The notes beneath the pieces were generated by a model that had not been told where the DNA came from, did not search any database, and saw only the letters and a list, made by a program, of their open reading frames with translations. This document shows, piece by piece, positions 15,087 to 25,014 of a stretch of 45,627 nucleotides of DNA (positions are counted from its first letter, which is position 1; the number at the start of each line of letters is the position of its first letter). Both the position numbers and the translations under genes were made by a program. The DNA is from Acidobacteriota bacterium. Its GTDB lineage: Bacteria > Acidobacteriota > JAAYUB01. The stretch covers positions 1 through 45,627 of the forward strand of contig JAAYUB010000032.1 in the NCBI GenBank assembly GCA_012517875.1, written 5' to 3'.

Positions 15087-15836
15087 TTACTCACCCAGCC
15101 GAGTCAGGATCTCCGGCCCATCGTCGGTGACCAAGATCGTGTGCTCGAAGTGGGCCGAGTAGCCGCCGTCCACCGTCACCGCCGTCCACCGGTCGGATAG
15201 TATGCGCACGTGGGGCGTGTACTCGTTCACCATCGGCTCCAGCGCCAGCAGCATGCCGGCCTTGAGCAGCGGCCCCTGGCCCGGCGGCCCAAAGTTGGGC
15301 AGCTGCGGCTCCTCGTGGAGCTGGGCGCCGATGCCGTGCCCAACAAAATCCCGCACCACGGCGAAACCGAACCGTTCCACGTGGCTCTGGACCGCATGGG
15401 AGATGTCGCTCAGCCGATTGCCGGCGCGGGCCTGGGCGATGCCCTTGTAGAGCGATCCCTCGGTCACCTCGGCCAGCAGGCGGTGCTTCTCGGACACCTC
15501 GCCCATGAGCAGCGTGACCGCTCCGTCGCCGTAGAAGCCGTCGTACACGGCCCCCACATCCACGCTCAGCAGGTCGCCGCTCTTGAGCACGTACCCGGAC
15601 GGGATGCCGTGGACGATCTGGTCGTTGACCGACGTGCAGAGCGTCTTGGGGTACCCCTGGTAGCCCTTGAACGCAGGCAGACAGCCCTGCGCGCGGATGT
15701 ACGCCTCGGCCAGAACGTCCAGCTCGCCGGTGGTCGCGCCGGGCCGGGCGTGCTCGCGAAGCTGCTGCAGAACCTCGGCGACCACCCTGCAGGCCCGTCG
15801 AACCTTTTCGATCTGGGCGGCCGACTTGATCATCAT
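15087..15836 (-). CDS. map: Type I methionine aminopeptidase
   Basis: 249-residue dinuclear metalloenzyme that removes the initiator Met after deformylation. Metal and active-site residues are visible: VNDQIVHGIP (His), SVDVGAVYDGFYGD (two Asp), FVGHGIGAQLHEEP (two His), LEPMV (Glu) and SAHFEHT. No N-terminal zinc-finger extension, so it is the short bacterial type. Start ATG 15836 or the adjacent ATG 15833. The adk stop overlaps it as ATGA. Confidence 0.97.
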   Translation of the reverse strand: MMIKSAAQIEKVRRACRVVAEVLQQLREHARPGATTGELDVLAEAYIRAQGCLPAFKGYQGYPKTLCTSVNDQIVHGIPSGYVLKSGDLLSVDVGAVYDGFYGDGAVTLLMGEVSEKHRLLAEVTEGSLYKGIAQARAGNRLSDISHAVQSHVERFGFAVVRDFVGHGIGAQLHEEPQLPNFGPPGQGPLLKAGMLLALEPMVNEYTPHVRILSDRWTAVTVDGGYSAHFEHTILVTDDGPEILTRLGE

Positions 15837-16474
15837 CCCGCCAGCACCCGCCGGATTTGCTCAAAGAGCGGATCAATGTCCAGGCTGCCGTCCAGGCGGA
15901 CCAGCGTCCCCTGCGCGGCGTAGTGCGCCGTCAGCGGTTCCGTGTGCTGCCGGTAGACCGCCAGCCGGTTCCGCACCACGTCCTCGCGGTCGTCGTCCCG
16001 TTGGACCAGGGCGCCGCCGCACCGATCACATCGGCTTTCCTCGGCGGGGGGTGTGAAAAATACGTTGTAGATCGCCCCGCACACCACGCAGTTCCGCCGG
16101 CCGGTCAGCCGCCGGATCAGCAGCTCGTCGGACACATCAAAGAACAAAACCGTTTCCCGGAACGCTCCGGCCAGTCCGGCCAGCGCCCGGGCCTGCGCCA
16201 CCGTCCGGGGGAATCCGTCCAGGGTGCAACCTCCGGCGCAATCGGACTCCTGGATCCGCTCCCGGATGATGCCGATGACCACGTCATCGGGCACCAGCGC
16301 CCCCCGGTCCATGGCCGCCTTGGCCGCCAGGCCTAGCGGAGTGCCGCGGCGCACCGCGTCCCGGAGGATGTCTCCGGTGGAGATCTGTGGATAGCCATAC
16401 GCCTCGGCGATCCGTTTCGCCTGGGTGCCTTTCCCGGAACCGGGGGCACCGAGCAGTATGACCATCCGCGCCAT
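15833..16474 (-). CDS. adk: Adenylate kinase with zinc LID
   Basis: 213-residue enzyme interconverting ATP + AMP and 2 ADP. P-loop GAPGSGKGTQ at 9-18, ISTGDILRDAVRRGT for AMP, LDGFPRTVAQA, and RLTGRRNC at the LID. The LID has four cysteines (NCVVCG and ESRCDRCGG), the structural zinc form common in Gram-positive and many other bacteria but absent in E. coli. It lies 1 base after secY and is coupled to map. Confidence 0.97.
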   Translation of the reverse strand: MARMVILLGAPGSGKGTQAKRIAEAYGYPQISTGDILRDAVRRGTPLGLAAKAAMDRGALVPDDVVIGIIRERIQESDCAGGCTLDGFPRTVAQARALAGLAGAFRETVLFFDVSDELLIRRLTGRRNCVVCGAIYNVFFTPPAEESRCDRCGGALVQRDDDREDVVRNRLAVYRQHTEPLTAHYAAQGTLVRLDGSLDIDPLFEQIRRVLAG

Positions 16475-16475
16475 C

Positions 16476-17876
16476 TTATCCTCGCCGGCCCCGGATCCGG
16501 CCGCGCTTCAGGAACCCGTCGTAGTGGCGCATGATGAGCTGGGACTCGATCTGGTTGACCGTGTCCATGGCCACGCCGACGACGATCAGCAGCGACGTGC
16601 CGCCGAAGTAGAACGTCACGCCAAGACCCTGGGTGATGAACTCGGGCAGCGAGTCGTGCAGCCAGTCGCCCACCCAGGGGAACGCCGCCACCCGGATGCC
16701 GCTGATGAGAAAGTCGGGGAGCAGCGACACCACCACCAGGTAGATGCCGGCGGCGAAGGTCATCCGGGTCATGATCTTGTCGATGAGCTCGGCGGTGGGT
16801 TTACCCGGCCGGATGCCGGGGATGGAGCCGCCGAACTTGCGGATGTTGTCCGCCACCTCGTTCGGGTTGTAAATGATGCCCACGTAGAAGAAGGTGAAGA
16901 AGATGATCCCCAGGGCGTAGAACAGGATGTAGAGCGGGTAGCCGTGGGAGAGCTGCTCGGAGATCTTCTCCATCCACGACGCCTTGACCATGAACTTAAG
17001 CGTCTGGGGGAGCGCCAGGAGCGATGCGGCGAAGATGATCGGAATGACCCCGCCCGCGTTGACCCGCAGGGGCAGGAAGGTGCTCTGGCCGCCGTACACC
17101 TTGCGGCCCACCATCCGCTTGGCGTATTGGATGGGGATTTTGCGCTGGCCGCGCTCCACGAAGACCACAAATGCGATCACCACGACCATCAGGGCGACAA
17201 GCACCAGCACCTGGATCAAGGCGCCGTCGGTGACCTTTTTGATCATCCAGGCCACGCCGTCGGGCAGGCCGGCCACGATGCCGGCGAAAATGATGAGTGA
17301 GATGCCGTTGCCGATGCCGCGCTCGGAGATCTGCTCGCCCAGCCACATGATGAACGCCGTGCCGGTGGTCAGGGTCAGGATGGTGAGCAGCTTGAACCCG
17401 AGGCCGGGATTCAGGACGATGGGCTGGTTGGCCGAGATGCTGGTCTGTTCCAGGAAGAAGGCCGTGGCCAGCGACTGGAAGACGCTGAGCACGATGGTGA
17501 GATACCGCGTGTACTGGGTGATCTTCTTGCGACCCAGCTCCCCTTCCTTCGACAGGCGCTCCAAGTACGGCCAGACGATGGTCAGCAACTGGAGGATGAT
17601 GGAGGCCGTGATGTAGGGCATGATGCCCTGGGCGAAAATCGAGAAGCGCCGCAGATTGCCGCCCGTGAACAGGTCAAGAAAGCCCACCAGCGAGCCGCCG
17701 GCCTGGGAGGTGAAAAACTCCTCCAGGGCGGTGGCATCGACGCCGGGAGTCGGGATCCAGGATCCGACGCGGTAGACGGCCAGCATGGCCAGCATGAACA
17801 GGATCCGGTTCCGCAACTCCGGGATGGCGAAGATGTTCTTGAAAGACTCGAGGATGCGAGTCTCGCCGTTAGCCAT
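16476..17876 (-). CDS. secY: Protein translocase subunit SecY
   Basis: 466-residue ten-helix core of the Sec channel in the inner membrane. Ten hydrophobic segments can be traced between residues 20 and 440. Family marks include the plug region after [50 protein letters not shown] and LRKFGG-like [15 protein letters not shown] before the last helices. The ATG at 17876 has GAGGTC upstream; a GTG seven codons earlier would overlap rplO further and lacks a better site. It overlaps the rplO stop by 8 bases. Confidence 0.96.
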   Translation of the reverse strand: MANGETRILESFKNIFAIPELRNRILFMLAMLAVYRVGSWIPTPGVDATALEEFFTSQAGGSLVGFLDLFTGGNLRRFSIFAQGIMPYITASIILQLLTIVWPYLERLSKEGELGRKKITQYTRYLTIVLSVFQSLATAFFLEQTSISANQPIVLNPGLGFKLLTILTLTTGTAFIMWLGEQISERGIGNGISLIIFAGIVAGLPDGVAWMIKKVTDGALIQVLVLVALMVVVIAFVVFVERGQRKIPIQYAKRMVGRKVYGGQSTFLPLRVNAGGVIPIIFAASLLALPQTLKFMVKASWMEKISEQLSHGYPLYILFYALGIIFFTFFYVGIIYNPNEVADNIRKFGGSIPGIRPGKPTAELIDKIMTRMTFAAGIYLVVVSLLPDFLISGIRVAAFPWVGDWLHDSLPEFITQGLGVTFYFGGTSLLIVVGVAMDTVNQIESQLIMRHYDGFLKRGRIRGRRG

Positions 17877-18321
17877 TGATGACCTCGACTTTGCCACCGG
17901 CCGCCGCGATGCTCTCGGCAGCGGTGCGGCTGAATTTGTGTGCCCGGACGGTGAGTTTCTTCTGGATCTTCCCGTTGCCCAGCACCTTGACGTCGTGCTT
18001 CAAATTGCGGATCAGCCCCGCCTCGGCGAGCAGCTCGGGGGTCACTACCGTGCCGGCATCGAATCGGTTCAGCGCCGCCAGGTTGATGATGGCGTATTCC
18101 TTTTTGAAGATGTTGGTGAATCCCACCTTCGGCAGGCGGCGGTACAGGGGCATCTGGCCACCTTCAAAGCCGATCTTGTGCGAGTAGCCGGAACGTGACC
18201 GCTGGCCCTTGTAGCCGCGGCCGGCGGTCTTGCCGTTGCCGGACCCGGGCCCCTGGCCCCGCCGCTTGCTTGGCCGGTTGGCGCCGGCGTTCCGTTTCAG
18301 GTTATGCAAGCCGATTCCCAT
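17869..18321 (-). CDS. rplO: 50S ribosomal protein L15
   Basis: 150-residue late-assembly 50S protein. Marks: [20 protein letters not shown], the Gly-rich [20 protein letters not shown] stretch, [17 protein letters not shown] and the C-terminal [10 protein letters not shown]. The frame stays open upstream of 18321, but the ATG at 18321 with GGTGAGATC before it gives the family start; the extra 50 residues overlap rpmD and have no similarity. Confidence 0.96.
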   Translation of the reverse strand: MGIGLHNLKRNAGANRPSKRRGQGPGSGNGKTAGRGYKGQRSRSGYSHKIGFEGGQMPLYRRLPKVGFTNIFKKEYAIINLAALNRFDAGTVVTPELLAEAGLIRNLKHDVKVLGNGKIQKKLTVRAHKFSRTAAESIAAAGGKVEVING

Positions 18322-18331
18322 GATCTCACCT

Positions 18332-18541
18332 TCAACCAATGATTTTGACCAGGTGGGGGATCTTGGCCACCATCCCCCGGATCGCGGGCGTATCGTCCCG
18401 CTCGACCACCTGGTTGAGTTTGCGCAGGCCCAGACTCTTGAGCACAAGCCGCTGGCTCTTGGGAGTCCCAATCATGCTCCGCACGTACTGGACACGGATG
18501 GTTTTCTTGGCTTCGGCCTTCTTGGCGGTTCGGGCGCTCAT
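18332..18541 (-). CDS. rpmD: 50S ribosomal protein L30
   Basis: 69-residue small 50S protein. After a Lys/Ala-rich start of about 13 residues comes the core: [40 protein letters not shown] and [11 protein letters not shown]. The ATG overlaps the rpsE stop by 4 bases (ATGA). Confidence 0.95.
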   Translation of the reverse strand: MSARTAKKAEAKKTIRVQYVRSMIGTPKSQRLVLKSLGLRKLNQVVERDDTPAIRGMVAKIPHLVKIIG

Positions 18542-19050
18542 GACATGAACTCCTCGACGGACTTGCCGCGCTTGCGGGCGACGTGCTCCACCTTCTTCAG
18601 GCTGTTCAGGCCCTGGATCGCGGCACGGATGACGTTGTGCGGGTTCTTGGTGCCCAGCGACTTGGTCAGGATGTTGTGGATGCCCGCGGCCTCCATGACC
18701 GCCCGCACCCCGCCGCCGGCGATCACGCCGGTGCCCGGGCCCGCCTGCTTCAGGACCACCAGCGCCGAACCGAACCGTCCCATGATGGCATGGGGGATGG
18801 AGGTGCCCTTCATCGGAACCTGGACCATGTGCCGCTTGGCCTGCTCGATCCCCTTCCGGATGGCCTGGGGAACTTCCTTGGCCTTGCCCTTACCGAAGCC
18901 CACGCTGCCGCGGCCGTCGCCGACCACGACCAGGGCGCTGAAGCTCAGGTTCTTGCCGCCCTTCACGACTTTTGTCACGCGGTTGATGGAAACCACCCGC
19001 TCGATGAATTCGGCTTCTTCGGTGTTGAATTGGTTGTCCTTGATAGTCAC
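18538..19050 (-). CDS. rpsE: 30S ribosomal protein S5
   Basis: 170-residue decoding-fidelity protein with the double-stranded-RNA-binding fold: [48 protein letters not shown], and [19 protein letters not shown] in the C-terminal half. No ATG fits the start. GTG 19050 has GGGGTGG upstream and is preferred; GTG 19065 is in frame but has no ribosome site. Confidence 0.95.
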   Translation of the reverse strand: MTIKDNQFNTEEAEFIERVVSINRVTKVVKGGKNLSFSALVVVGDGRGSVGFGKGKAKEVPQAIRKGIEQAKRHMVQVPMKGTSIPHAIMGRFGSALVVLKQAGPGTGVIAGGGVRAVMEAAGIHNILTKSLGTKNPHNVIRAAIQGLNSLKKVEHVARKRGKSVEEFMS

Positions 19051-19066
19051 GGCATTCCACCCCACG

Positions 19067-19435
19067 TTAGAATTTCAGCCCCGCCTCGCGGGCGGCTTCG
19101 GCCAGGTTCTTCACCCGGCCGTGGTAGATGTACCCGCCCCGGTCGAACACGACCCGGGCCACACCCTTGGCCAGGGCCCGCTGGGCGACCAGCTGCCCCA
19201 CTTTTTTGGCGGCATCGATGTTGCTGCCCTTGGCCACCGCTGCGCGGAGTTCCTTGTCGACGGTCGAGGCCGACACGATGGTCTGGCCGTTCGAATCGTC
19301 GATGACCTGGGCGTAGATATGCTTCAGGCTCCGGAAGACACACAGGCGGGGCCGGTCGGTGGTGCCGCTGACCTTGGTCCGCACCCTGACGTGCTTCTTG
19401 AGATGGCGTTCCATTCGCGATTTGACTTTAAACAT
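19067..19435 (-). CDS. rplR: 50S ribosomal protein L18
   Basis: 122-residue 5S rRNA-binding protein. Marks: [72 protein letters not shown]. The basic N-terminus ([19 protein letters not shown]) matches the 5S contact. It starts at ATG 19435, 24 bases after rplF. Confidence 0.97.
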   Translation of the reverse strand: MFKVKSRMERHLKKHVRVRTKVSGTTDRPRLCVFRSLKHIYAQVIDDSNGQTIVSASTVDKELRAAVAKGSNIDAAKKVGQLVAQRALAKGVARVVFDRGGYIYHGRVKNLAEAAREAGLKF

Positions 19436-19459
19436 GCTGTCACCCGCTGGTTAGTAGTC

Positions 19460-20020
19460 TTAAGCCGTCTTCTTGCTTTCCTTGAGCTTGATGGTCTCGT
19501 CGGCATACCGGATCCCCTTCCCCTTGTAGGAGTCGGGTTTGCGGAAGCCGCGGATCTCCGAGGCCACCTGACCGACCTGCTGCTTGTCGATCCCCTCGAC
19601 GGTGATGGTCGCAACGTAATTGTTCAGCTTCTTCGCGCTCTTCTCCGCCTTGATCTGGATCCCGGTGGGGATGGGGTACTCGATCAGGTGGGAGTAGCCG
19701 AGGGTCAACACCAGTTTCTTGCCCTGGACCTCGGCCTTGTACCCGATGCCGATCACGTCCAGCTCGCGGCGGAAACCGGCGGACGTGCCGGTGACCATGT
19801 TGTTGACGAGGCTGCGGACCAGTCCGTGAAGGGTGCGTTGCTGCTTGGAGTCATCGCGGCGGGCGACATGGATCGCGCCGTCCTTGACTTCACAGGTGAT
19901 CCCGTCCGGGCAGGCCTGGTGCAAGGTGCCCTTGGGCCCCTTGACCTCGATCATGCCGCCCTTGATCTGGAAGGATACGCCGGACGGCAACTTGATGGGT
20001 TTTTTTCCGATTCTCGACAT
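19460..20020 (-). CDS. rplF: 50S ribosomal protein L6
   Basis: 186-residue protein near the sarcin-ricin loop with two repeated alpha/beta domains. Start MSRIGKKPIKLPSGVSF at ATG 20020 (an upstream in-frame start eight codons earlier adds unrelated residues). The second half has GIGYKAEVQGKKLVLTLGYS and VTVEGIDKQQVGQVASEIR, ending in PDSYKGKGIRYADE. Confidence 0.97.
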   Translation of the reverse strand: MSRIGKKPIKLPSGVSFQIKGGMIEVKGPKGTLHQACPDGITCEVKDGAIHVARRDDSKQQRTLHGLVRSLVNNMVTGTSAGFRRELDVIGIGYKAEVQGKKLVLTLGYSHLIEYPIPTGIQIKAEKSAKKLNNYVATITVEGIDKQQVGQVASEIRGFRKPDSYKGKGIRYADETIKLKESKKTA

Positions 20021-20043
20021 GGTATGAACCACTCCATCCGTCA

Positions 20044-20442
20044 TCAGTACACGGTGCAGATCACTTCGCCACCCACGCCCTGCTTGCGGGCGTCCGCGGC
20101 GGTCATGATCCCCTTGGACGTCGACACAATGGCCACGCCCAGTCCGCCGAGCACTTCGGGCAGCTCGTCCGAAGCCTTGTAGACGCGGCGGCCGGGAGTG
20201 CTCACCCGTTTGATCTCTTCGATGACGGGCGTGCCATCCGTATCATATTTCAAGGCGATGTGGATGTCTTCCATCTTGCCGCGCCGCTTGGTGATGAAAT
20301 CCTCGACATACCCTTCCTGCTTGAGGATCTCCACCAGGCGGTGAACCAGCTTCGACTTCGGCAACACCACGACAAAATGCTTCGCCTGGAGCGCATTCCG
20401 GATCTTGGTCAGGGCGTTGGCAATGGGGTCCGACACACTCAT
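20044..20442 (-). CDS. rpsH: 30S ribosomal protein S8
   Basis: 132-residue central-domain 16S binder: [50 protein letters not shown] and the C-terminal [20 protein letters not shown] followed by GEVICTVY. S8 is the feedback repressor of the spc operon in E. coli; the cognate RNA hairpin was not identified around rplE here. Confidence 0.97.
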   Translation of the reverse strand: MSVSDPIANALTKIRNALQAKHFVVVLPKSKLVHRLVEILKQEGYVEDFITKRRGKMEDIHIALKYDTDGTPVIEEIKRVSTPGRRVYKASDELPEVLGGLGVAIVSTSKGIMTAADARKQGVGGEVICTVY

Positions 20443-20464
20443 GGCATTACTCCCAGATCAGTGA

Positions 20465-20650
20465 TCACCAGCTGGCCTTGATGACGCCGGGGATTTCGCC
20501 ACCCAGCGCCAGGTCGCGAAGGCACAACCGGCAGAGTTCAAATTTGCGAAAGTACGCCCGCGGACGGCCGCAGCGTTTGCAGCGGTTCCGGGTGCGCACC
20601 TGAAATTTCGGCTTGCGTTGCGATTTGACAATCAGACATTTCCGTGCCAC
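20465..20650 (-). CDS. rpsN: 30S ribosomal protein S14, type Z (zinc)
   Basis: 61-residue short S14. It keeps all four zinc cysteines, [20 protein letters not shown] followed by CLRDLA, and ends [11 protein letters not shown]. The long, cysteine-free S14 of enterobacteria is about 100 residues. It starts at GTG 20650 with AGGAG upstream, giving (M)[10 protein letters not shown]. Confidence 0.97.
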   Translation of the reverse strand: MARKCLIVKSQRKPKFQVRTRNRCKRCGRPRAYFRKFELCRLCLRDLALGGEIPGVIKASW

Positions 20651-20665
20651 GGCAAAGCTCCTCGT

Positions 20666-21217
20666 CTAGTTTTTGCTGAACGGCATGCCCATGAGCCGCA
20701 ACAGCTCGCGGGCCTCTTCATCCGAACGGGCGGTGGTGACGATGGTGATGTTCATCCCGCGGGCCTTGTCCACCTTGCCATAATCGATCTCGGGGAAGAT
20801 CAACTGATCCTTCAGGCCCAGGGTGTAGTTGCCCCGGCCGTCGAAGGAGCGGGGGCTGACCCCCTTGAAGTCACGCACCCGCGGCAGGGCGACGTTGACC
20901 AGGCGGTCGAGAAACTCGAACATCCGGTCGCGCCGGAGCGTGACGCAGCAGCCGATGGGCATCCCCTTGCGCAGCTTGAAGCTGGAGATGGGTTTCTTGG
21001 CCTTGGTGATAACAGGCTTCTGGCCGGCGATGCCGGTGAGCTCATCCACCGCCACGTCCATGACCTTGGGGTTCTTGATGGTTTCGCCCATCCCCATATT
21101 GATGACGATTTTTTCAAGGCGGGGGACGGCCATCACGTTCGAGTACTCGAAGCGCTTGCGGAGGGCGTCCACCACTTCGGTGCGGTACTTTTCTTTCAAA
21201 CGGCTAGTGTATTTCAT
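20666..21217 (-). CDS. rplE: 50S ribosomal protein L5
   Basis: 183-residue 5S rRNA-binding protein that bridges to S13. Marks: [26 protein letters not shown]-like [59 protein letters not shown]. Two in-frame ATGs exist, 21223 and 21217. GTGAGG lies directly against the first but six bases before the second, so 21217 is the better start. The frame stays open further upstream through rplX, but that extension has no similarity. Confidence 0.96.
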   Translation of the reverse strand: MKYTSRLKEKYRTEVVDALRKRFEYSNVMAVPRLEKIVINMGMGETIKNPKVMDVAVDELTGIAGQKPVITKAKKPISSFKLRKGMPIGCCVTLRRDRMFEFLDRLVNVALPRVRDFKGVSPRSFDGRGNYTLGLKDQLIFPEIDYGKVDKARGMNITIVTTARSDEEARELLRLMGMPFSKN

Positions 21218-21225
21218 ATCCATCC

Positions 21226-21552
21226 TCACGATTCGATCGTGGTGTTGCACTTCTTGCACACCCGCGCGGACTTGCCGTCGCCGAGACGGGTCCGGCCGAC
21301 ACGGGTGGGTTTGTTGCAGGCGGGGCATACCAGCTGGACCTTCGACACGGGCATGGCCCCTTCCTTCTGCACGATCCCGCCCTTGATCTGCTTCTGCGGG
21401 TTGGGCCGGACGTGCTCATACAGCTGGTTGAGCTTTTCTACAATGATCTGTCCCTTGTCGGGGTCCACATGGATCACTCGGCCGGTCTTGCCTTTATCCT
21501 TGCCGGTGCGGACATACACGGTGTCATTGCGGCGAATGTTGAGCTTGGGCAT
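21226..21552 (-). CDS. rplX: 50S ribosomal protein L24 with C-terminal zinc ribbon-like pairs
   Basis: 108-residue assembly initiator of the 50S subunit with a KOW motif ([20 protein letters not shown]) near 8-28. The C-terminal part has two CxxC pairs, [12 protein letters not shown] and [12 protein letters not shown]. This four-Cys ribbon occurs in a subset of bacterial L24 proteins. Gaps of 13 and 8 bases to rplN and rplE. Confidence 0.97.
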   Translation of the reverse strand: MPKLNIRRNDTVYVRTGKDKGKTGRVIHVDPDKGQIIVEKLNQLYEHVRPNPQKQIKGGIVQKEGAMPVSKVQLVCPACNKPTRVGRTRLGDGKSARVCKKCNTTIES

Positions 21553-21565
21553 GACGCTATCCTCG

Positions 21566-21934
21566 TTACAGAACTTCGGGCGCGAGCGACACGATCTTCA
21601 TGAATTTGCGGTCGCGCAGCTCGCGGGCGATGGGGCCGAACACGCGGGTGCCCACCGGCTCGCCCTGGTTGTTGATGATCACAGCCGCGTTCTCGTCGAA
21701 CCGGATGTAGGTCCCGTCGCGGCGCCGGAATTCCTTCCGCACCCGGACGATCACCGCCTTGACCACCTGGCCCTTCTTCACCGTGCCGTCCGGGCTGGCC
21801 AGCTTGACGGTCGCCGAGATCACGTCGCCAAGGGTCGCCCGGGTCTGGGCGGCGCCGTGCTGGGGTGTGATGGCCATGATCTCCTTGGCCCCTGAGTTAT
21901 CGGCCACTTTCAGCATGGTCCGCATCTGAATCAT
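21566..21934 (-). CDS. rplN: 50S ribosomal protein L14
   Basis: 122-residue highly conserved 50S protein contacting 16S helix 44 through bridge B8. Marks: [94 protein letters not shown] 21934 with AGGAGA eight bases upstream. Confidence 0.98.
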   Translation of the reverse strand: MIQMRTMLKVADNSGAKEIMAITPQHGAAQTRATLGDVISATVKLASPDGTVKKGQVVKAVIVRVRKEFRRRDGTYIRFDENAAVIINNQGEPVGTRVFGPIARELRDRKFMKIVSLAPEVL

Positions 21935-21946
21935 GATGGCTTCTCC

Positions 21947-22210
21947 TTACTTGGCCTTCTCGATGATCTCGATGACTCTCCAGCGTTTCCGCCGGCTGAG
22001 CGGCCGGCATTCCATGATCCGGACCTTGTCGCCCACGTTACAGGCGCCCGCTTCGTCATGAGCCATGAACTTGCTGGTCCGGCGGACGATCTTTTTGACC
22101 GCCGGGTGCTGGTAGAACCGGTCCACCGAAACCACCACGGTTTTCTGCATGGCGTTGCTGGTGACGGTGCCGATCTTCTCGTTCTTCCGGGTTACACTCT
22201 GGTTTTCCAT
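21947..22210 (-). CDS. rpsQ: 30S ribosomal protein S17
   Basis: 87-residue OB-fold 16S binder: [60 protein letters not shown] and [16 protein letters not shown] at the end. Standard length. GGAAGTG precedes ATG 22210. Confidence 0.97.
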   Translation of the reverse strand: MENQSVTRKNEKIGTVTSNAMQKTVVVSVDRFYQHPAVKKIVRRTSKFMAHDEAGACNVGDKVRIMECRPLSRRKRWRVIEIIEKAK

Positions 22211-22225
22211 TGCCGCACTTCCGCT

Positions 22226-22423
22226 CTACTGTTGATTGGATTTCTCACGGATGAGAGTCTTCACCCGCGCCAGCTCGCGCTTGGTCACGGACAGGACTCT
22301 CACATTGGTCAGCTGGCCGGCGGCCAGCTCCATCCGGTTTTTAAACACCTGCTGGGCGAGGCGTCGCTCTTCTTCACGCAGCTCATCCAGCGTCTTGTCT
22401 CTGAGTTCAGACGTTTTCGCCAT
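22226..22423 (-). CDS. rpmC: 50S ribosomal protein L29
   Basis: 65-residue two-helix protein at the peptide exit, part of the SRP and trigger-factor docking site. It reads MAKTSELRDKTLDELREEER and ends KRELARVKTLIREKSNQQ. The reading frame continues upstream through rplP, but ATG 22423, with GGAG about seven bases before, gives the family start. An ATG two codons earlier is less likely. Two bases separate it from rplP. Confidence 0.95.
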   Translation of the reverse strand: MAKTSELRDKTLDELREEERRLAQQVFKNRMELAAGQLTNVRVLSVTKRELARVKTLIREKSNQQ

Positions 22424-22425
22424 GG

Positions 22426-22839
22426 TCATTCTCCGTAACGGCTGACGAATTTGGTCTTGAGGGGCAGCTTGTGGGCGGCCAGGCGGAAGGCCTCCTGGGC
22501 CGTGGCGAGGTCGACGCCCTCCAGTTCGTACAGCATCCGGCCGGGGCGAACTACCGCCACCCAGCCCTCCGGCGCGCCCTTGCCCTTGCCCATGCGGGTT
22601 TCCGCCGGCTTCTTGGTGATGGGTTTGTCGGGGAAAATGCGGATCCAGATCTTGCCGCCGCGCTTGATGTAGCGGGTCATCGCGATACGGGCGGCTTCGA
22701 TCTGGCGGTCGGAGATCCAGCCGCCCTCGATCGACTTGAGCCCGTAGTCGCCGAACGCCACCGTGTGGCCGCGCTGGGCGGAGCCTTTCATCCGTCCCTT
22801 TTGCGTCTTGCGATATTTGACCTTCTTGGGCTGTAGCAT
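22426..22839 (-). CDS. rplP: 50S ribosomal protein L16
   Basis: 137-residue protein next to the A and P sites and peptidyl transferase centre. Marks: [80 protein letters not shown] and [20 protein letters not shown]. Full length, three bases after rpsC. Confidence 0.98.
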   Translation of the reverse strand: MLQPKKVKYRKTQKGRMKGSAQRGHTVAFGDYGLKSIEGGWISDRQIEAARIAMTRYIKRGGKIWIRIFPDKPITKKPAETRMGKGKGAPEGWVAVVRPGRMLYELEGVDLATAQEAFRLAAHKLPLKTKFVSRYGE

Positions 22840-22842
22840 GAC

Positions 22843-23496
22843 TTACTTCTCCACGGCGGGGAGGTGATCCTTCTTCAGTCGCTCCCCTTTGTAGATCCAG
22901 ACCTTGATGCCGATGGTGCCGTAGGTGGTGAACGCCTGGGCGAAGCCGTAGTCGATGTCCGCCTTGAGGGTGTGCAACGGCAGCTGGCCGGTGAGGTACC
23001 ACTCGGAGCGGGCGATCTCCACGCCGTTCAGCCGTCCGGAGCAGCGGATCTTGACGCCCAGAGCCCCGTTCTTGGTGGCGGAGTCGACGGCCCGCTTCAT
23101 GGCCCGGCGGAAGGCGATGCGCTTCTCGAGCTGGAGCCCGATGGCCTCGGCCACGAGCTGGGAATCGAGTTCGGGATTCTTGACCTCGACGGCTTTGATG
23201 TCCACGTCATGGCCGGTGGACTTGCTGAGCTCGCCCCGCAGCTTGTCGATTTCCTTGCCCTTCTTGCCGATCAGGATGCCCGGCCGGGCGGCGTAGATGA
23301 ACACGTTGAGCTTGTCCGCCGCGCGCTCGATCTCGATCCGGCTGATTCCGGCGTGGTAGAACTTCGCCTTCAGGGCTTTCTTGATCTTGAGATCCTCGTT
23401 GAGTAGCTTGCCGAAGCTCTTCTTCTCGTACCACCGGGACTTCCAAGTCTTGTTGTAGCCCAGCCGGAAACCATATGGGTGTACTTTCTGGCCCAA
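22843..23496 (-). CDS. rpsC: 30S ribosomal protein S3
   Basis: 217-residue mRNA-entry protein. Start [20 protein letters not shown] domain around 38-106 with [18 protein letters not shown]-terminal domain with [20 protein letters not shown] and [20 protein letters not shown]. The frame begins with TTG 23496 behind an excellent AGGAGG, and no other start fits. Gaps of 3 bases on both sides. Confidence 0.97.
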   Translation of the reverse strand: MGQKVHPYGFRLGYNKTWKSRWYEKKSFGKLLNEDLKIKKALKAKFYHAGISRIEIERAADKLNVFIYAARPGILIGKKGKEIDKLRGELSKSTGHDVDIKAVEVKNPELDSQLVAEAIGLQLEKRIAFRRAMKRAVDSATKNGALGVKIRCSGRLNGVEIARSEWYLTGQLPLHTLKADIDYGFAQAFTTYGTIGIKVWIYKGERLKKDHLPAVEK

Positions 23497-23499
23497 GGT

Positions 23500-23847
23500 C
23501 TACCTCCTGCTGTCCGAAACGTAAATGGTGACGTGGCAGCCGTGCCGGCGCTCGCGGTACGCGCGGCCCATGGGGGCGGGGCGGACCCGCCGGCGCCACT
23601 TGGTCGGACCCATGTCGACAAACGCCTGGGAGACCACCAGATCGTCCAGGCTGATGGATTCGTCTGCGTACTCGACGTTGGCGATGGCCGACTTGAGTAC
23701 CTTCTCGATGTGCTTGGCCGACCGCTTCGTGGAGAAGCGCAGCCGGTTGAGGGCGTCCTCCACCGGCAGGCCGCGGATCTGGTCGATGACCAGCCGGGCC
23801 TTTTGGGCCGAACCGCGCACGTATTTCCCTACGGCTCGTTTTTCCAT
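23500..23847 (-). CDS. rplV: 50S ribosomal protein L22
   Basis: 115-residue protein lining the nascent-peptide tunnel opposite L4. Marks: RGSAQKARLVIDQIRGLPVE, STKRSAKHIEKVLKSAIANV, FVDMGPTKWRRRVRPAPMGR, and the C-terminal HVTIYVSD. Standard length. Confidence 0.97.
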   Translation of the reverse strand: MEKRAVGKYVRGSAQKARLVIDQIRGLPVEDALNRLRFSTKRSAKHIEKVLKSAIANVEYADESISLDDLVVSQAFVDMGPTKWRRRVRPAPMGRAYRERRHGCHVTIYVSDSRR

Positions 23848-23866
23848 GGCAGCATCCTCTCGCTCG

Positions 23867-24151
23867 CTACTTGGCCGCCAGCTTCTTGGCGGACTTGGAG
23901 GTGTGGCCCTTGAAATAGCGGGTCGGCGCGAACTCGCCCAGCTTGTGCCCCACCATATTTTCCATGACGTACACCGGGATGAACTTTTTCCCGTTGTGGA
24001 CCGCGATGGTCAGTCCCACCATGTCGGGGATGACGACGGACCGGCGGGACCACGTCTTGATGACCTGTTTCTTGTCGGTATCCCGGTTGGCGTCCACCTT
24101 CTTTGCCAGGTGCACATCCACGAACGGGCCTTTCTTGATTGAGCGGGTCAT
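23867..24151 (-). CDS. rpsS: 30S ribosomal protein S19
   Basis: 94-residue 30S head protein that pairs with S13. It reads [20 protein letters not shown], then [40 protein letters not shown] and [13 protein letters not shown]. The frame continues open upstream through rplB without similarity, so the ATG at 24151 marks the true start. 17 bases after rplB. Confidence 0.97.
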   Translation of the reverse strand: MTRSIKKGPFVDVHLAKKVDANRDTDKKQVIKTWSRRSVVIPDMVGLTIAVHNGKKFIPVYVMENMVGHKLGEFAPTRYFKGHTSKSAKKLAAK

Positions 24152-24168
24152 GACGAACTTCCTCCTGC

Positions 24169-24990
24169 TTACTTCCGCCGTCTGATGATGACGTTGTCGG
24201 TCCGCTTGCTGTTCCGGGTCTTGTAGCCCTTGGTGGGCTGGCCCCAAGGCGTGACCGGATGGCGGCCGCCCTTGGTGCGGCCCTCGCCGCCGCCGTGCGG
24301 GTGGTCGATCGGGTTCATGGCCGTGCCGCGGACGGTGGGCCGCACGCCCAGCCAGCGGGTCCGACCAGCCTTGCCCGTGGTGATGTTGCTGTGGTCCAGA
24401 TTGCCCACCTGGCCCAGGGTGGCCCGGCATTCGATCAGGATCCGGCGCAACTCGCCGCTGGGCAGCCGGATGACGGCATACTTCCCTTCCTTGGCCTGGA
24501 GCTGCGCAGCGCAACCGGCGCTGCGGACCAGTTGGCCGCCTTTGCCGGGGCGCATCTCCAGGTTGTGGATGAAGGTGCCTACCGGGATGGACCGCAGCGG
24601 CAGGCAGTTCCCGACCTGCACGTCGGCCTTCTCGCCACTCATGACGGTGTCGCCCACCTTCAGCGTGTCCGGAGCCAGGATGTAGCTCTTGGCACCGTTG
24701 CTGTATTGAAGCCGCGCGATGTTGGCCGACCGGTTCGGGTCGTACTCAATGGCGACCACCTTGGCCGGAATGTCGTCAATGTTGCGCTTGAAATCCACCA
24801 CGCGGTAGCGCCGCTTGTGGCCGCCGCCCTTGTGGCGGACGGTGACCCGGCCGATGTTGTTCCGGCCGTTGGTCCGCTGCTGGGGCTCCAGGAGCGACTT
24901 CAAGGGCTTGATCGGAGTCAGCTCCTCGAAATCCAGGGTGGTGATGTACCGGCGGCTGGGTGTGACTGGTTTATGCGTCTTGATGCCCAT
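24169..24990 (-). CDS. rplB: 50S ribosomal protein L2
   Basis: 273-residue protein close to the peptidyl transferase centre and essential for its activity. Marks: [78 protein letters not shown], and [20 protein letters not shown] with the functionally important His in [10 protein letters not shown]. Full length. Confidence 0.98.
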   Translation of the reverse strand: MGIKTHKPVTPSRRYITTLDFEELTPIKPLKSLLEPQQRTNGRNNIGRVTVRHKGGGHKRRYRVVDFKRNIDDIPAKVVAIEYDPNRSANIARLQYSNGAKSYILAPDTLKVGDTVMSGEKADVQVGNCLPLRSIPVGTFIHNLEMRPGKGGQLVRSAGCAAQLQAKEGKYAVIRLPSGELRRILIECRATLGQVGNLDHSNITTGKAGRTRWLGVRPTVRGTAMNPIDHPHGGGEGRTKGGRHPVTPWGQPTKGYKTRNSKRTDNVIIRRRK

Positions 24991-25014
24991 CGCTATCTTT
25001 CCTGTTTCCCGAGA

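Noticed and set aside
19051-19065. GTG 19065 as the rpsE start
   Set aside because: No Shine-Dalgarno upstream; GTG 19050 has GGGGTGG and gives the usual length. The difference is five residues and remains open.
18230-20182. A 650-codon open frame on the plus strand opposite rplO to rpsH
   Set aside because: It is antisense to seven clear ribosomal genes, rich in Asp/Pro/Gly/Arg from GC-rich codon bias, and has no ribosome site or recognisable domain.
22429-23002. Long frame upstream of rpmC reading into rplP
   Set aside because: It overlaps rplP and rpsC in another frame; the rpmC ATG at 22423 gives the complete L29.
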